DNA from: Burkholderiales bacterium | GTDB taxonomy: Bacteria; Pseudomonadota; Gammaproteobacteria; Burkholderiales; Burkholderiaceae_C | NCBI GenBank assembly: GCA_025358485.1 | Contig: JANYJJ010000112.1 | Location: forward strand, 1-38,090 | Length of the DNA stretch: 38,090 nt | Reading direction: 5' to 3' | Part shown: in pieces, positions 26,753 through 34,285 of the stretch | Layout of the letters: the number at the start of each line of letters is the position of its first letter | How positions within the stretch are numbered: position 1 is the stretch's first letter | Position numbers and translations under genes: made by a program | Notes under the pieces: generated by a model | What the model was told of the DNA's origin: nothing | Database searches by the model: none | What the model saw: only the letters and a program-made list of their open reading frames with translations

Positions 26753-28135
26753 ATGAACCAGGCCCAGCAAGCAATCCAAGGGGCTGACCCAGCGGCTTTT
26801 TTGCCGTTCACATCGCCTTCTACAAACACGCTGAACCACATGCGCGAGCGCATGCAGCACACCGGCCAGTGGTCGCCAAAGCAAATGGCGGGCCGACGTT
26901 GGACTGTGGCGTGCGTGTCGCTGGAAATCACGCAGCGCTGCAACCTGGACTGCACCTTGTGCTACCTGAGCGAGTCGGCTGAAGCAGTGCGCGACTTTCC
27001 GCTGGAAGAGGTGTTTCGGCGCATCGATCTGATTGCCGAGCACTACGGCCCTGGCACTGACGTGCAGGTCTCGGGCGGTGAGCCCACGCTGCGAAAACGT
27101 GCTGAACTGGTGGCCATCGTGGCGCGCTTGGCCACCAAGGGCTTGCGCCCTGCGTTGCTCACCAACGGCATCAAAGCCAGCCGCGAATTACTGATTGAAT
27201 TGACGCAAGCCGGGCTCATGGACGTCGCCTTTCACGTCGACACCACCCAGCAGCGCGCGGGCTGCGCCTGTGAGGCCGACCTGAACCCGCTGCGCTTGGA
27301 CTACATCAACCGCGCGCGCGGTCTACCCATCAGCGTGTTCTTCAACACCACGGTGCACGCACGCAACTTTGACGATGTGGCCATGTTGTCGGCCTTCTTC
27401 GTGGCGCATGCCGACGTGGTGCGATTTGCGTCTTTCCAACTTCAAGCTGAAACTGGCCGCGGCGTCTTGGGCCAGCGCACCGAGCTGATCGCCAACGATT
27501 CAGTGGCACAGCGACTGAAGCAAGGCGCGCGGACTGACTTGAAGTTCAACGTGCTGCAAACTGGCCACCACGACTGCAACCGCAGTGCCGTGATGTTGGT
27601 GGTGAACGGCCAAGCCTTTGATGCCTTTGAAGACGCCGCCTTCGTGCAGCGCTTCATGCGTGAGACCGCCAATTTGCAAATTGACCGAGGCACGCCGTGG
27701 CGCGCCGTGCGATCGCTGCTGGCTGCCGGTCTGGCCAACCCGAGCCTGACCGTGGCCGCCTTGCGCTGGGGTGCGGGCTTGCTGTGGCGCATGAAAGGCC
27801 CGCTTGTTCGAGGGCGTGGGCGCGTTCACAAACTCACGCTGTTCACGCACAACTTCATGGACGCTTGCCATTTGCAAACCGACCGCGTTCAAGCCTGCGT
27901 CTTCATGGCCATCACACAAAACGGACCTTTGAGCATGTGCGCCTACAACGCGAAACGCGACCAGTATTTGCTGAAGCCGCTGACCACATCGAAAGGTGAA
28001 TGGCAGCCGCTGGCGGTCGACTCCACGGTGGTGGCGCGCTTTCCCATCAAGTGGTTGAAGGGCAGAAGTCGGGAGGCCGCATTGCACGCGCGTCAAACCC
28101 ACCTCGACTCAAATCAAACGGCCGCAGTCCCATGA
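26753..28135 (+). CDS. radical SAM protein of unknown function
   Basis: A 460-residue iron-sulfur enzyme that should cleave S-adenosylmethionine. The cluster motif CNLDCTLC gives Cys63, Cys67 and Cys70, followed by GGE at 108-110. Extra Cys occur at 171, 173 and 275. A C-terminal group, Cys372, Cys382 and Cys396 in the DACHL...ACVFMAITQNGPLSMCAYN region, could hold a second cluster. The CVF..A...G.L.MCAYN pattern recalls the C-terminal part of MJ0619/Tes-like radical SAM proteins that modify cofactors or lipids, but that link is tentative. The stop overlaps the next start by four bases (ATGA), coupling it to a DUF547 lipoprotein. No ribosome-binding site is evident. Confidence 0.88.
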   Translation: MNQAQQAIQGADPAAFLPFTSPSTNTLNHMRERMQHTGQWSPKQMAGRRWTVACVSLEITQRCNLDCTLCYLSESAEAVRDFPLEEVFRRIDLIAEHYGPGTDVQVSGGEPTLRKRAELVAIVARLATKGLRPALLTNGIKASRELLIELTQAGLMDVAFHVDTTQQRAGCACEADLNPLRLDYINRARGLPISVFFNTTVHARNFDDVAMLSAFFVAHADVVRFASFQLQAETGRGVLGQRTELIANDSVAQRLKQGARTDLKFNVLQTGHHDCNRSAVMLVVNGQAFDAFEDAAFVQRFMRETANLQIDRGTPWRAVRSLLAAGLANPSLTVAALRWGAGLLWRMKGPLVRGRGRVHKLTLFTHNFMDACHLQTDRVQACVFMAITQNGPLSMCAYNAKRDQYLLKPLTTSKGEWQPLAVDSTVVARFPIKWLKGRSREAALHARQTHLDSNQTAAVP

Positions 28136-28986
28136 GAACGCTGTGGCAACGCCTCACCGTCTTGCTGTTGTTGGCGGCACTGAGTGCCTGCACCACACTC
28201 GTTCGCCCTCCTACTGTGACCGCGCCTTCAGCGCGTTCAGCACCGCTGGCGCAGGCGGCTTGGGCGCGCGTGCTGCAAACGTTTGTGAACGATCAAGGTG
28301 AAGTGGACTTCCTGGCACTGTCACGTGAGCGCGCAGATTTAGACATCTACGTGAGCTTCGTCGCGCAAGCCGATTTGCAGCGCATGACCGAGGGCACGGG
28401 TCAAGACGAACGCTTGGCTCACATGATCAATGCCTACAACGCGCTGTCTATGTTCAACGTGCTGGAAAGCGGCATTCCTGACACGCATGCCGGTTGGCGC
28501 AAAGTGAGGTTTTTCGCGCTGCGCGACTTGACGATAGGCGGCACTCAGATGTCGCTCTATAAATTTGAGAACGACGTGATTCGCCCCTACACACGTCGCC
28601 GCGCCGACCCGCGCGTGCACTTCGCGCTGAACTGTTCGGCGGTGTCTTGCCCCGTGCTGCCGCGCGTGCCGTTCACTGGGGCCGAATTGGAAATGCAGCT
28701 GGAAAAGGAAACACGCGCCTTTTTTGCCGTGCCGACAAACTTCCGTATCGACAGCGCCAATCGCACCGTGTGGCTGAGTGAGATTTTGAAGTTTTACCCG
28801 GAAGACTTTGTTCCCGTTCCGGCCCCAAGTTTGCTGGCTTACGTGCTGACATATGCGCTGAAATATGCGCTGACCAATTCACCGACATTCGCATCTGCAC
28901 CTCTGGTGCCGCAAGACATCGCCAGCTTTGACGTTCGTTTCACGCCTTACAACTGGACGGTGGCCAACAGTCGTCGGGCGCGTTAA
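28132..28986 (+). CDS. DUF547 domain lipoprotein
   Basis: A 284-residue predicted lipoprotein with lipobox LSAC and lipidated Cys20. The DUF547 domain (about 45-225) shows the conserved NAYNA (100-104) and the DPRVHFALNCSAVSCP block (159-174). The conserved Asn, Asp, His and Cys residues suggest an enzymatic or metal-binding role, but the family has no assigned activity that I know of. The start MRTLWQR overlaps the radical SAM stop codon (ATGA), which strongly suggests joint expression and related function. A frame extension of 44 codons upstream is a shadow of the radical SAM gene. Confidence 0.92.
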   Translation: MRTLWQRLTVLLLLAALSACTTLVRPPTVTAPSARSAPLAQAAWARVLQTFVNDQGEVDFLALSRERADLDIYVSFVAQADLQRMTEGTGQDERLAHMINAYNALSMFNVLESGIPDTHAGWRKVRFFALRDLTIGGTQMSLYKFENDVIRPYTRRRADPRVHFALNCSAVSCPVLPRVPFTGAELEMQLEKETRAFFAVPTNFRIDSANRTVWLSEILKFYPEDFVPVPAPSLLAYVLTYALKYALTNSPTFASAPLVPQDIASFDVRFTPYNWTVANSRRAR

Positions 28987-29032
28987 TTCCGTGGACACTT
29001 TTGCATCTCATTGAATCTTGAAAGTACACCCC

Positions 29033-29497
29033 ATGCGCAACGTCAAATCCCTCATTGCCTGTTGCATCGTTTTTCTTGGCGCGCTGGTCACCAGCCCCAC
29101 TCAAGCAGCCGATGGGCTGATCGCCGTCAAAAGCCCGCACAGCGCCAAGGACACGATGGGGCGTCTGGAAGACACAGTGAAGCAGCGCGGCTTGATCGTG
29201 TTTGCGCGTGTCGACCACGCCGCGGGTGCCGCCAAGATCGGCAAGACCCTGCGCCCTACCGAAGTTTTGATTTTTGGCAATCCGCAAGGCGGCACGCCAC
29301 TGATGGAATGCGAGCAAACCGTGGGCATTGACCTGCCGTTGAAAGCCTTGGTGTGGGAAGACGCCGCAGGTCAGGTTTGGGTGGGCTACAACGACCCGGC
29401 TTACTTAGGCCAGCGCCACGGCGCGCCGACTTGCGCTGCGCTTGAGAACGTGCGCAAAGCGCTGGCGGGTCTGGTTCAGACGACAGTTGAGAAGTAA
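29033..29497 (+). CDS. secreted DUF302 domain protein
   Basis: A 154-residue exported protein with a signal peptide cut after TQA (about residue 25). The mature part is a DUF302 domain, shown by the run DTMGRLEDTVKQRGLIVFAR, the DHAAGAAKIG loop and PTEVLIFGNPQGGTPLM. DUF302 is a small fold of unsettled function, often periplasmic. Two Cys remain in the mature protein (93 and 134) and could form a disulfide. The ATG at 29033 is preferred over an in-frame TTG five codons upstream. It is 46 bases after the DUF547 gene, so probably in the same transcript. Confidence 0.9.
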   Translation: MRNVKSLIACCIVFLGALVTSPTQAADGLIAVKSPHSAKDTMGRLEDTVKQRGLIVFARVDHAAGAAKIGKTLRPTEVLIFGNPQGGTPLMECEQTVGIDLPLKALVWEDAAGQVWVGYNDPAYLGQRHGAPTCAALENVRKALAGLVQTTVEK

Positions 29498-29540
29498 GGG
29501 CCTGTGTCCGCTCAGCGAGGCAAAACCGACCAAGCTCAGG

Positions 29541-30731
29541 TCAACGACGCAGCGCTTGCAGCGCTTGCAGCGCTTGCGCGCAATCTGCAATCAAGTCTTC
29601 CACCGCTTCCAAACCCATTGAAAAGCGTACCAAAGTGCCCCGCCAAGTGCTGTCTTTGCGCAGGGCTTGGATGTCGTAGGGCACGGCCAAACTCATGGGG
29701 CCAGCCCATGAAAAACCGATCTTGAAAAGCTGCAAGGCATCGACAAAGGCATCGACCTGGGCGGTGCTGAAACGCGGGTCAAAAACCACTGAAAACAAGC
29801 CCGCTGCCTGATCGTTGCAAACGGCTTTCCAGTGCGCATGGCCGGGTGAATCAGGCAGCGCCGGGTGCAGCACTTGCGTCACTTCACTTTGCTGGGACCA
29901 CCACTGCGCCAAGGCGCGAGCGGCTCGGTCGTGGGCGCTGTAGCGCACCTCAATGCTGGGCAAACCGCGCAGCACATACTCGACGTCGTTCAAGCCCACG
30001 CCCCAACCCATGCGCATGTGGGTGGCCTTCAAGCGCAGGTGCAATGCTTCATCGCGGGTGGTGATGGAGCCCATCAACACATCAGCTCCGCCCGAAGGGA
30101 ATTTGGTGAGAGCTTGCATGCAAATATCCACGCTCAAACCTCCCGGCAAATCAAAGGCGTCGAACGCGATGCCAGCGCCCCAGGTGTTGTCAATGGCGCA
30201 GAGCACGCCGCGTGCTTTGCATACTTGAACCAAGCCCAGCAAATCGGGGAACTCCATGGTGATGGAGCCCGCGGCTTCCAGCCAGACCAACTTGGTTGTC
30301 GGGCCTATAGCTTCGTTCAAAGCCTGCGCACTCATCGCGTCGTAGAAGCGGTGCGTGATGCCCCAACTGGCCAACTCGTGAAGGGCCAGCTCCTTGCCGG
30401 GGCCGTAGGCGTTGCTTGCGATCAACACCTCGTCGCCCGACTTCAGCAGCGCCATGTCCACCACCGCAATGGCCGCCAAACCGCTGGGCACCAACAGGGT
30501 TTGCAGACCGCCTTCCAGCGTGGCAATTCGTTCCTCCAACACCATGCTGGTGGGCGTGCCGTGCAAGCCGTAGGTGTAGGCGTCGCGGTCTTTCCAGTCA
30601 CGCGAGCGCATGGCGGCGGTGTCTTTGAAAATCACCGTGGAAGCTTTGAACACGCCTGTTGGTACGGCATCAAAACCCGCCGGGGCACGGTAAGGGTGAT
30701 GAATGAGGGTGGTGGTTTTTTGGTGCGTCAT
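29541..30731 (-). CDS. metC: cystathionine beta-lyase-like Cys/Met metabolism PLP enzyme
   Basis: A 396-residue pyridoxal-phosphate enzyme, most likely cleaving cystathionine to homocysteine, pyruvate and ammonia in methionine synthesis. The PLP Lys is at about residue 210 in MQALTKFPSGG, with Asp181 in the AIDNTW block binding the ring nitrogen. The opening segment up to TVIFKDTAAM and the YTYGLHGTPT stretch fit MetC rather than MetB. The lysine motif differs from the common SATKY..GHSD, so another lyase activity of the same family is possible. The C-terminus ends in QAL repeats from a 9-bp tandem repeat. It lies 17 bases after rimO and is probably co-transcribed. Confidence 0.88.
   Translation of the reverse strand: MTHQKTTTLIHHPYRAPAGFDAVPTGVFKASTVIFKDTAAMRSRDWKDRDAYTYGLHGTPTSMVLEERIATLEGGLQTLLVPSGLAAIAVVDMALLKSGDEVLIASNAYGPGKELALHELASWGITHRFYDAMSAQALNEAIGPTTKLVWLEAAGSITMEFPDLLGLVQVCKARGVLCAIDNTWGAGIAFDAFDLPGGLSVDICMQALTKFPSGGADVLMGSITTRDEALHLRLKATHMRMGWGVGLNDVEYVLRGLPSIEVRYSAHDRAARALAQWWSQQSEVTQVLHPALPDSPGHAHWKAVCNDQAAGLFSVVFDPRFSTAQVDAFVDALQLFKIGFSWAGPMSLAVPYDIQALRKDSTWRGTLVRFSMGLEAVEDLIADCAQALQALQALRR
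29550..29576. repeat. three tandem copies of CAGCGCTTG inside metC
   Basis: Three perfect 9-base units encode the repeated Gln-Ala-Leu at the metC C-terminus on the minus strand. Because 9 is a multiple of 3, copy-number change would keep the frame. The unit is also nearly palindromic (AGCGCT). Confidence 0.7.
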
Positions 30732-30748
30732 GACGGCTCTGGCGTTGC

Positions 30749-32140
30749 TTAAATCGGTTGCGCAATCAAGTCGTGGCCCTGCGTGCCGACGATGCGTGCG
30801 CGTGTGAACTCGCCCACTTTCAAAGTCTTGGATGCCTTCTCGGGCGGCAGCAGTTTGACGACGCCGTCGATCTCAGGGGCGTCGGCATAGCTGCGGCCCA
30901 CGCCGCCTTTGCGCCCCAGCGCGGAGGCCGAGTCGATCAGCACTTGCATGGTCGCGCCCACGCGCCTTGCGAGCTTGGCGCTGGACACCGCTTCGGCCAC
31001 TTCCATGAAGCGCGCGCGGCGTGCTTCGCGCACTGCCATGGGCAGCATGCCGGGCAAATCGTTCGCCGTCGCGCCACTCACGGCCGAATAGGCAAAGCAA
31101 CCGGCGCGGTCGATTTCAGCTTCGCGGATGAAGCCCAGCAAGTGCTCGAACTCTGCTTCGGTCTCGCCCGGAAAACCCGCTATGAAAGTGCTGCGAATGA
31201 CGATTTCAGGGCAGGCTTCGCGCCAGCGTTGCAGGCGCTCCAGGTTCTTCTCGCCGTTGGCCGGTCGCTTCATGCGCTTGAGCACATCGGGGTGCGAATG
31301 TTGGAACGGCACGTCCAAATAAGGCAGCACGCCGCCACTGGCCATCAGCGGCAAGATGTGATCGACGTGCGGGTAAGGGTAGACGTAGTGCAAGCGCACC
31401 CAAGCACCGTGCAAGGCCGCGATTTCGCTGAGCTTTTCGCACAAGTCGGTCATGTGCGTTTTAACGGGGCGGCCGTCCCAGAAGCCAGTGCGGTACTTCA
31501 CATCGACGCCGTAAGCACTGGTGTCTTGGCTGATGACCAGCAGCTCTTTCACGCCCGACTCGAACAGCCGCTGCGCCTCGCCCAGCACGTCGCCTATGGG
31601 GCGCGACACCAAATCGCCGCGCATGCTGGGGATGATGCAGAAGCTGCAGCGGTGGTTGCAGCCTTCGCTGACTTTCAAATAGGCGTAATGACGCGGCGTG
31701 AGCTTGACGCCCTGCGCGGGCACCAAGTCCACAAACGGGTCGTGCGGTTTGGGCGAGTGCAAATGCACGGCGTCCATCACTTCCTGCGTGGCGTGCGGGC
31801 CGGTCACGGCCAACACGCTGGGGTGCATTTGACGCACCAAGTTGCCACCGCCCTCGCCTGCCTTGGCTCCCAAACAACCGGTGACGATGACCTTGCCGTT
31901 TTCAGCCAGCGCCTCGCCGATGGTGTCTAGGCTTTCCTTGACCGCATCGTCAATGAAGCCGCAGGTGTTCACAATGACCAGGTCGGCACCGGCAAAAGTT
32001 TTCGAGGTTTCGTAGCCCTCAGCGCGGAGCTGCGTGAGGATGAGTTCAGAGTCGGTCAGCGCCTTGGGGCAACCCAGCGAGACAAAGCCGATTTTGGGGA
32101 CAGCGGTGGGGGTGTTGGCGGCGAGCGTGGCTTGTGTCAT
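30749..32140 (-). CDS. rimO: ribosomal protein S12 methylthiotransferase RimO
   Basis: A 463-residue radical SAM methylthiotransferase that modifies Asp88 of ribosomal protein S12. The N-terminal UPF0004 domain supplies the auxiliary cluster Cys24, Cys60 and Cys89. The radical SAM motif CNHRCSFC gives Cys161, Cys165 and Cys168. A C-terminal TRAM domain covers about 395-460. [17 protein letters not shown] is diagnostic of RimO as opposed to MiaB. The length is slightly above E. coli RimO (441). It lies between phaR (106 bases upstream) and metC (17 bases downstream) on the same strand. Confidence 0.96.
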   Translation of the reverse strand: MTQATLAANTPTAVPKIGFVSLGCPKALTDSELILTQLRAEGYETSKTFAGADLVIVNTCGFIDDAVKESLDTIGEALAENGKVIVTGCLGAKAGEGGGNLVRQMHPSVLAVTGPHATQEVMDAVHLHSPKPHDPFVDLVPAQGVKLTPRHYAYLKVSEGCNHRCSFCIIPSMRGDLVSRPIGDVLGEAQRLFESGVKELLVISQDTSAYGVDVKYRTGFWDGRPVKTHMTDLCEKLSEIAALHGAWVRLHYVYPYPHVDHILPLMASGGVLPYLDVPFQHSHPDVLKRMKRPANGEKNLERLQRWREACPEIVIRSTFIAGFPGETEAEFEHLLGFIREAEIDRAGCFAYSAVSGATANDLPGMLPMAVREARRARFMEVAEAVSSAKLARRVGATMQVLIDSASALGRKGGVGRSYADAPEIDGVVKLLPPEKASKTLKVGEFTRARIVGTQGHDLIAQPI

Positions 32141-32193
32141 CTGCGCATTTTCGCTGATGTCAGGTGGGTGCGAATCCGAAGCTTCACCGCAGT

Positions 32194-32214
32194 CCTGCGT
32201 CTTTGTGATGCAGG
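32194..32214. other. hairpin between phaR and rimO
   Basis: CCTGCGTC and GATGCAGG form an 8-bp stem with one wobble pair around a 5-base loop, 33 bases past the phaR stop codon. There is no T-tract, so an attenuator or weak transcript end is possible and a full intrinsic terminator is unlikely. The remainder of the 106-base gap shows nothing recognisable. Confidence 0.4.
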
Positions 32215-32246
32215 CTGGTCGCTGTGAAGGCCCTGGCTCAGGTTAC

Positions 32247-32879
32247 TCAACGCTTGGTGGGCATGAACCCCGGAAACAATGACCCCGCTTGCTTGGTCAT
32301 TTGTTCCTGCATTTGGGTGAACATGTTTTTCGACTGTTCCAGGTAGCTGCCCATCAAGCCTTGCATGGCCGGGGCTTGCCCGGCGAGGAGCTGCGTCCAC
32401 AGCTCGGGCGTCATGGCTTGCGGGTCGTAAAGGCCCCGAGACTGCTCGCTCACCCGGGCTTGAATGTCAGTGAAGGCCTGCAGGTTGTGCTCAAGGTAGG
32501 AACCCATCATCCCTTGCATGGCTTGCCCGTAAAAACGAATGATTTGCGCCAGCGACTGCGACGAGAACATGGGAACACCGCCGGTCTCTTCTTCCAAGAT
32601 GATTTGAAGCAGGATGCTGCGCGTCAGGTCATCGGCCGTTTTCGCATCACGCACCACAAAAGCCTGCCCCGCCATGACCATTTTTTTAACATCGGCCAGC
32701 GTGATGTAGCTGCTGGTTTCGGTGTCGTACAAACGGCGGTTCGGGTACTTTTTCAGCACGCGTGCTGCACCTGCCACGGGTGCAGCTTTGTGTGCTGTAG
32801 CAGGTGCTGCACGCGTGGATTTGCCGACTTTTTTTGCAGGAACCGATGTGGTCGAATCTGCGCGACGTTTGGTGGCCAT
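32247..32879 (-). CDS. phaR: polyhydroxyalkanoate synthesis repressor PhaR
   Basis: A 210-residue DNA- and granule-binding regulator of polyhydroxybutyrate storage. After a basic, Ala-rich N-terminal tail of about 40 residues comes the PHB accumulation regulatory domain, with RVLKKYPNRRLYDTETSSYI and LADVKKMV (about 40-70). Two repeats of the SYLE..l..F...Q type follow (GSYLEHNLQAFTDIQ and GSYLEQSKNMFTQMQ), as expected for granule association. An AGGAG ribosome-binding site precedes the ATG by eight bases. phbCAB genes are not in this window; the 3-hydroxybutyrate dehydrogenase at the right edge belongs to the same metabolism. Confidence 0.95.
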   Translation of the reverse strand: MATKRRADSTTSVPAKKVGKSTRAAPATAHKAAPVAGAARVLKKYPNRRLYDTETSSYITLADVKKMVMAGQAFVVRDAKTADDLTRSILLQIILEEETGGVPMFSSQSLAQIIRFYGQAMQGMMGSYLEHNLQAFTDIQARVSEQSRGLYDPQAMTPELWTQLLAGQAPAMQGLMGSYLEQSKNMFTQMQEQMTKQAGSLFPGFMPTKR

Positions 32880-32980
32880 GGTCGGCGCTCCTGAGTACGA
32901 AAAAGAGAATATGCCTTGGAGGCAAATTCATTCTAAAAGCGCCTGGAAACGGGCTTCGAAGGTGTTGACCCCGCCGAGGT

Positions 32981-34030
32981 TCAAACGACTTCAGCGAGCA
33001 CAGATTCAGGCTGCCGCAGTAATCCCGTCGTGCCGTTTGAGGAGCCTTCTGGGTTCAGCAATTCAAAACTCGAGGGCCGGGGAAACATGTGCTGGAGTGC
33101 TTCGCGCGCGCTCAGCAAACGGGCATCTTGCGCCAGCGCGTCGTCGGTGGTGTCGTTGACGCAAAAGAAGTCGACCTGGCCCCACGACGCGATCAAATTA
33201 CCGAGCTGTTGGGCGGCGTTTGCACCGCCCGATGACACATAAAAGTGTCGATAGTCGCGACTGCGGACCAAGTCGTTCTGCATGCCCCAACGCAGCGCGA
33301 AATCGCAGATCAAACTGGGTTGATCCCAGGCCCTAAACACAGTGGAGCGGGCAAGCGCAAACAGTTCAGGTGCTTGCCCCTCCAGTGCTTGCAAGGCCGA
33401 TTTCAGCAGAGGCCGCGGCGCGTGCGCAAAAGTGTTGAAACGGTGGCTTGCTGCATTCAGCCACAACTTGGACAAGCGGCAAGCGTTGTCGGGCGCACTG
33501 GCATTCGGGTGCGCAGGTTCATCGCTGACCGCGGCTTCGTCTGACCAAGCCGCGTAACTGCCACCGTCAAAAAACCAATCGTTGACCTGCACGGGCGCAC
33601 CGAAGAAAACGTCGTCGTTGAAGTAAAAAAAGCGTTCGCTCAAACCGGGAATGCGGTGCACATAAGACTCGATGTGACCCGAATCAAAGGTGGGCAACCG
33701 CGCAGCTGGAATGAGGTCGCGGTGGTCGATGACCGTGACGCGATTTGAGTGACGCAGCCAGTGCGGGGTCTGCGCGTCGGTGACGATGTAGACGTGCCCG
33801 TGCGCGGGGAAAAAACGCTCCAGTGCGCGCAGGCTGTAGCGCAGCTCGTCGTTGTCGCGATAGCGGCCTTCCACGTTGGCATGCGGGGCCAAACGAACGC
33901 GGTCGGTGGCGCTCATCGCAGCCGCTGCGCGGGCGCGTTTGAGTCGCCATGCGGGGTCGTTACCGTCAACCCAAAGGTAGACGACGTCGATGGGTGCGTG
34001 ATCGCCGGTATTCGCGTTGAGATTGGGCAT
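32981..34030 (-). CDS. Stealth-family sugar-phosphate transferase (capsular polysaccharide phosphotransferase-like)
   Basis: A 349-residue protein with the conserved regions of Stealth proteins, enzymes that transfer hexose-1-phosphate to surface polysaccharides. CR1 is DVVYLWVDGNDPAW (about 15-28). CR2 contains RYRDNDELRYSLRALERFFP and YIVTDAQTPHWL (about 57-92). The segment ERFFYFNDDVFFG (132-144) is also typical. The N-terminus is cytoplasmic with no signal. The start MPNLNANTG has CAGGT upstream; the frame extends 30 codons further without support. No other capsule or polysaccharide gene is near, so the acceptor is unknown. It lies just past a terminator and tRNA-Val. Confidence 0.88.
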   Translation of the reverse strand: MPNLNANTGDHAPIDVVYLWVDGNDPAWRLKRARAAAAMSATDRVRLAPHANVEGRYRDNDELRYSLRALERFFPAHGHVYIVTDAQTPHWLRHSNRVTVIDHRDLIPAARLPTFDSGHIESYVHRIPGLSERFFYFNDDVFFGAPVQVNDWFFDGGSYAAWSDEAAVSDEPAHPNASAPDNACRLSKLWLNAASHRFNTFAHAPRPLLKSALQALEGQAPELFALARSTVFRAWDQPSLICDFALRWGMQNDLVRSRDYRHFYVSSGGANAAQQLGNLIASWGQVDFFCVNDTTDDALAQDARLLSAREALQHMFPRPSSFELLNPEGSSNGTTGLLRQPESVLAEVV

Positions 34031-34107
34031 GTTTTGACCTGCGGACGAACCGTTGACAATGAAGAACGGACGACCAAAACGCGTAAAAACCAACAAACTT
34101 CGACCAC

Positions 34108-34137
34108 AAAAAAACAGCAATTTGAGGTGCCGTTTTT
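34108..34137 (-). terminator. intrinsic terminator after tRNA-Val
   Basis: On the minus strand AAAAACGGCA (34128-34137) pairs with TGCTGTTTTT (34110-34119), one wobble, around an 8-base loop. The stem runs into a T-tract of seven. It is about 30 bases past the tRNA-Val 3' end and closes that transcript before the Stealth gene. The A-tract on the other side means it could act in both directions. Confidence 0.75.
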
Positions 34138-34169
34138 CGGAACTTTCGGGGTGTTTTGCGGGTGTTTGT

Positions 34170-34246
34170 TGGTAGGCGCGAATGGACTCGAACCATCGAC
34201 CCCCACCATGTCAAGGTGGTGCTCTAACCAGCTGAGCTACGCGCCT
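34170..34246 (-). tRNA. tRNA-Val(GAC)
   Basis: A 77-base tRNA on the minus strand with acceptor AGGCGCG pairing CGCGCCT, D-arm AGCTCAGCTGGTTAGAGC, anticodon stem-loop CCACC-TTGACAT-GGTGG (anticodon GAC), T-arm GGTTCGAGTCC and an encoded CCA (34170-34172). It lies 39 bases after relA with its own extended -10 promoter and is followed by an intrinsic terminator. Confidence 0.96.
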
Positions 34247-34258
34247 ATTGCGTCTCGC

Positions 34259-34267
34259 ATTGTAGCA
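34259..34267 (-). promoter_or_regulatory. extended -10 promoter of tRNA-Val with G+C-rich discriminator
   Basis: The minus strand reads TGC-TACAAT, an extended -10 element, followed by GCGAGACGC before the tRNA 5' end 12 bases further on. No good -35 box is present, as is usual with extended -10 promoters. A G+C-rich discriminator is a known mark of stringent (ppGpp) control of stable RNA promoters. Transcript start and control are inferred. Confidence 0.55.
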
Positions 34268-34285
34268 ACGAAAGTTGGGCTGCCT

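Noticed and set aside
30758-31930. 390-codon open frame on the plus strand
   Set aside because: It is antisense to rimO, whose three radical SAM and three auxiliary Cys are intact.
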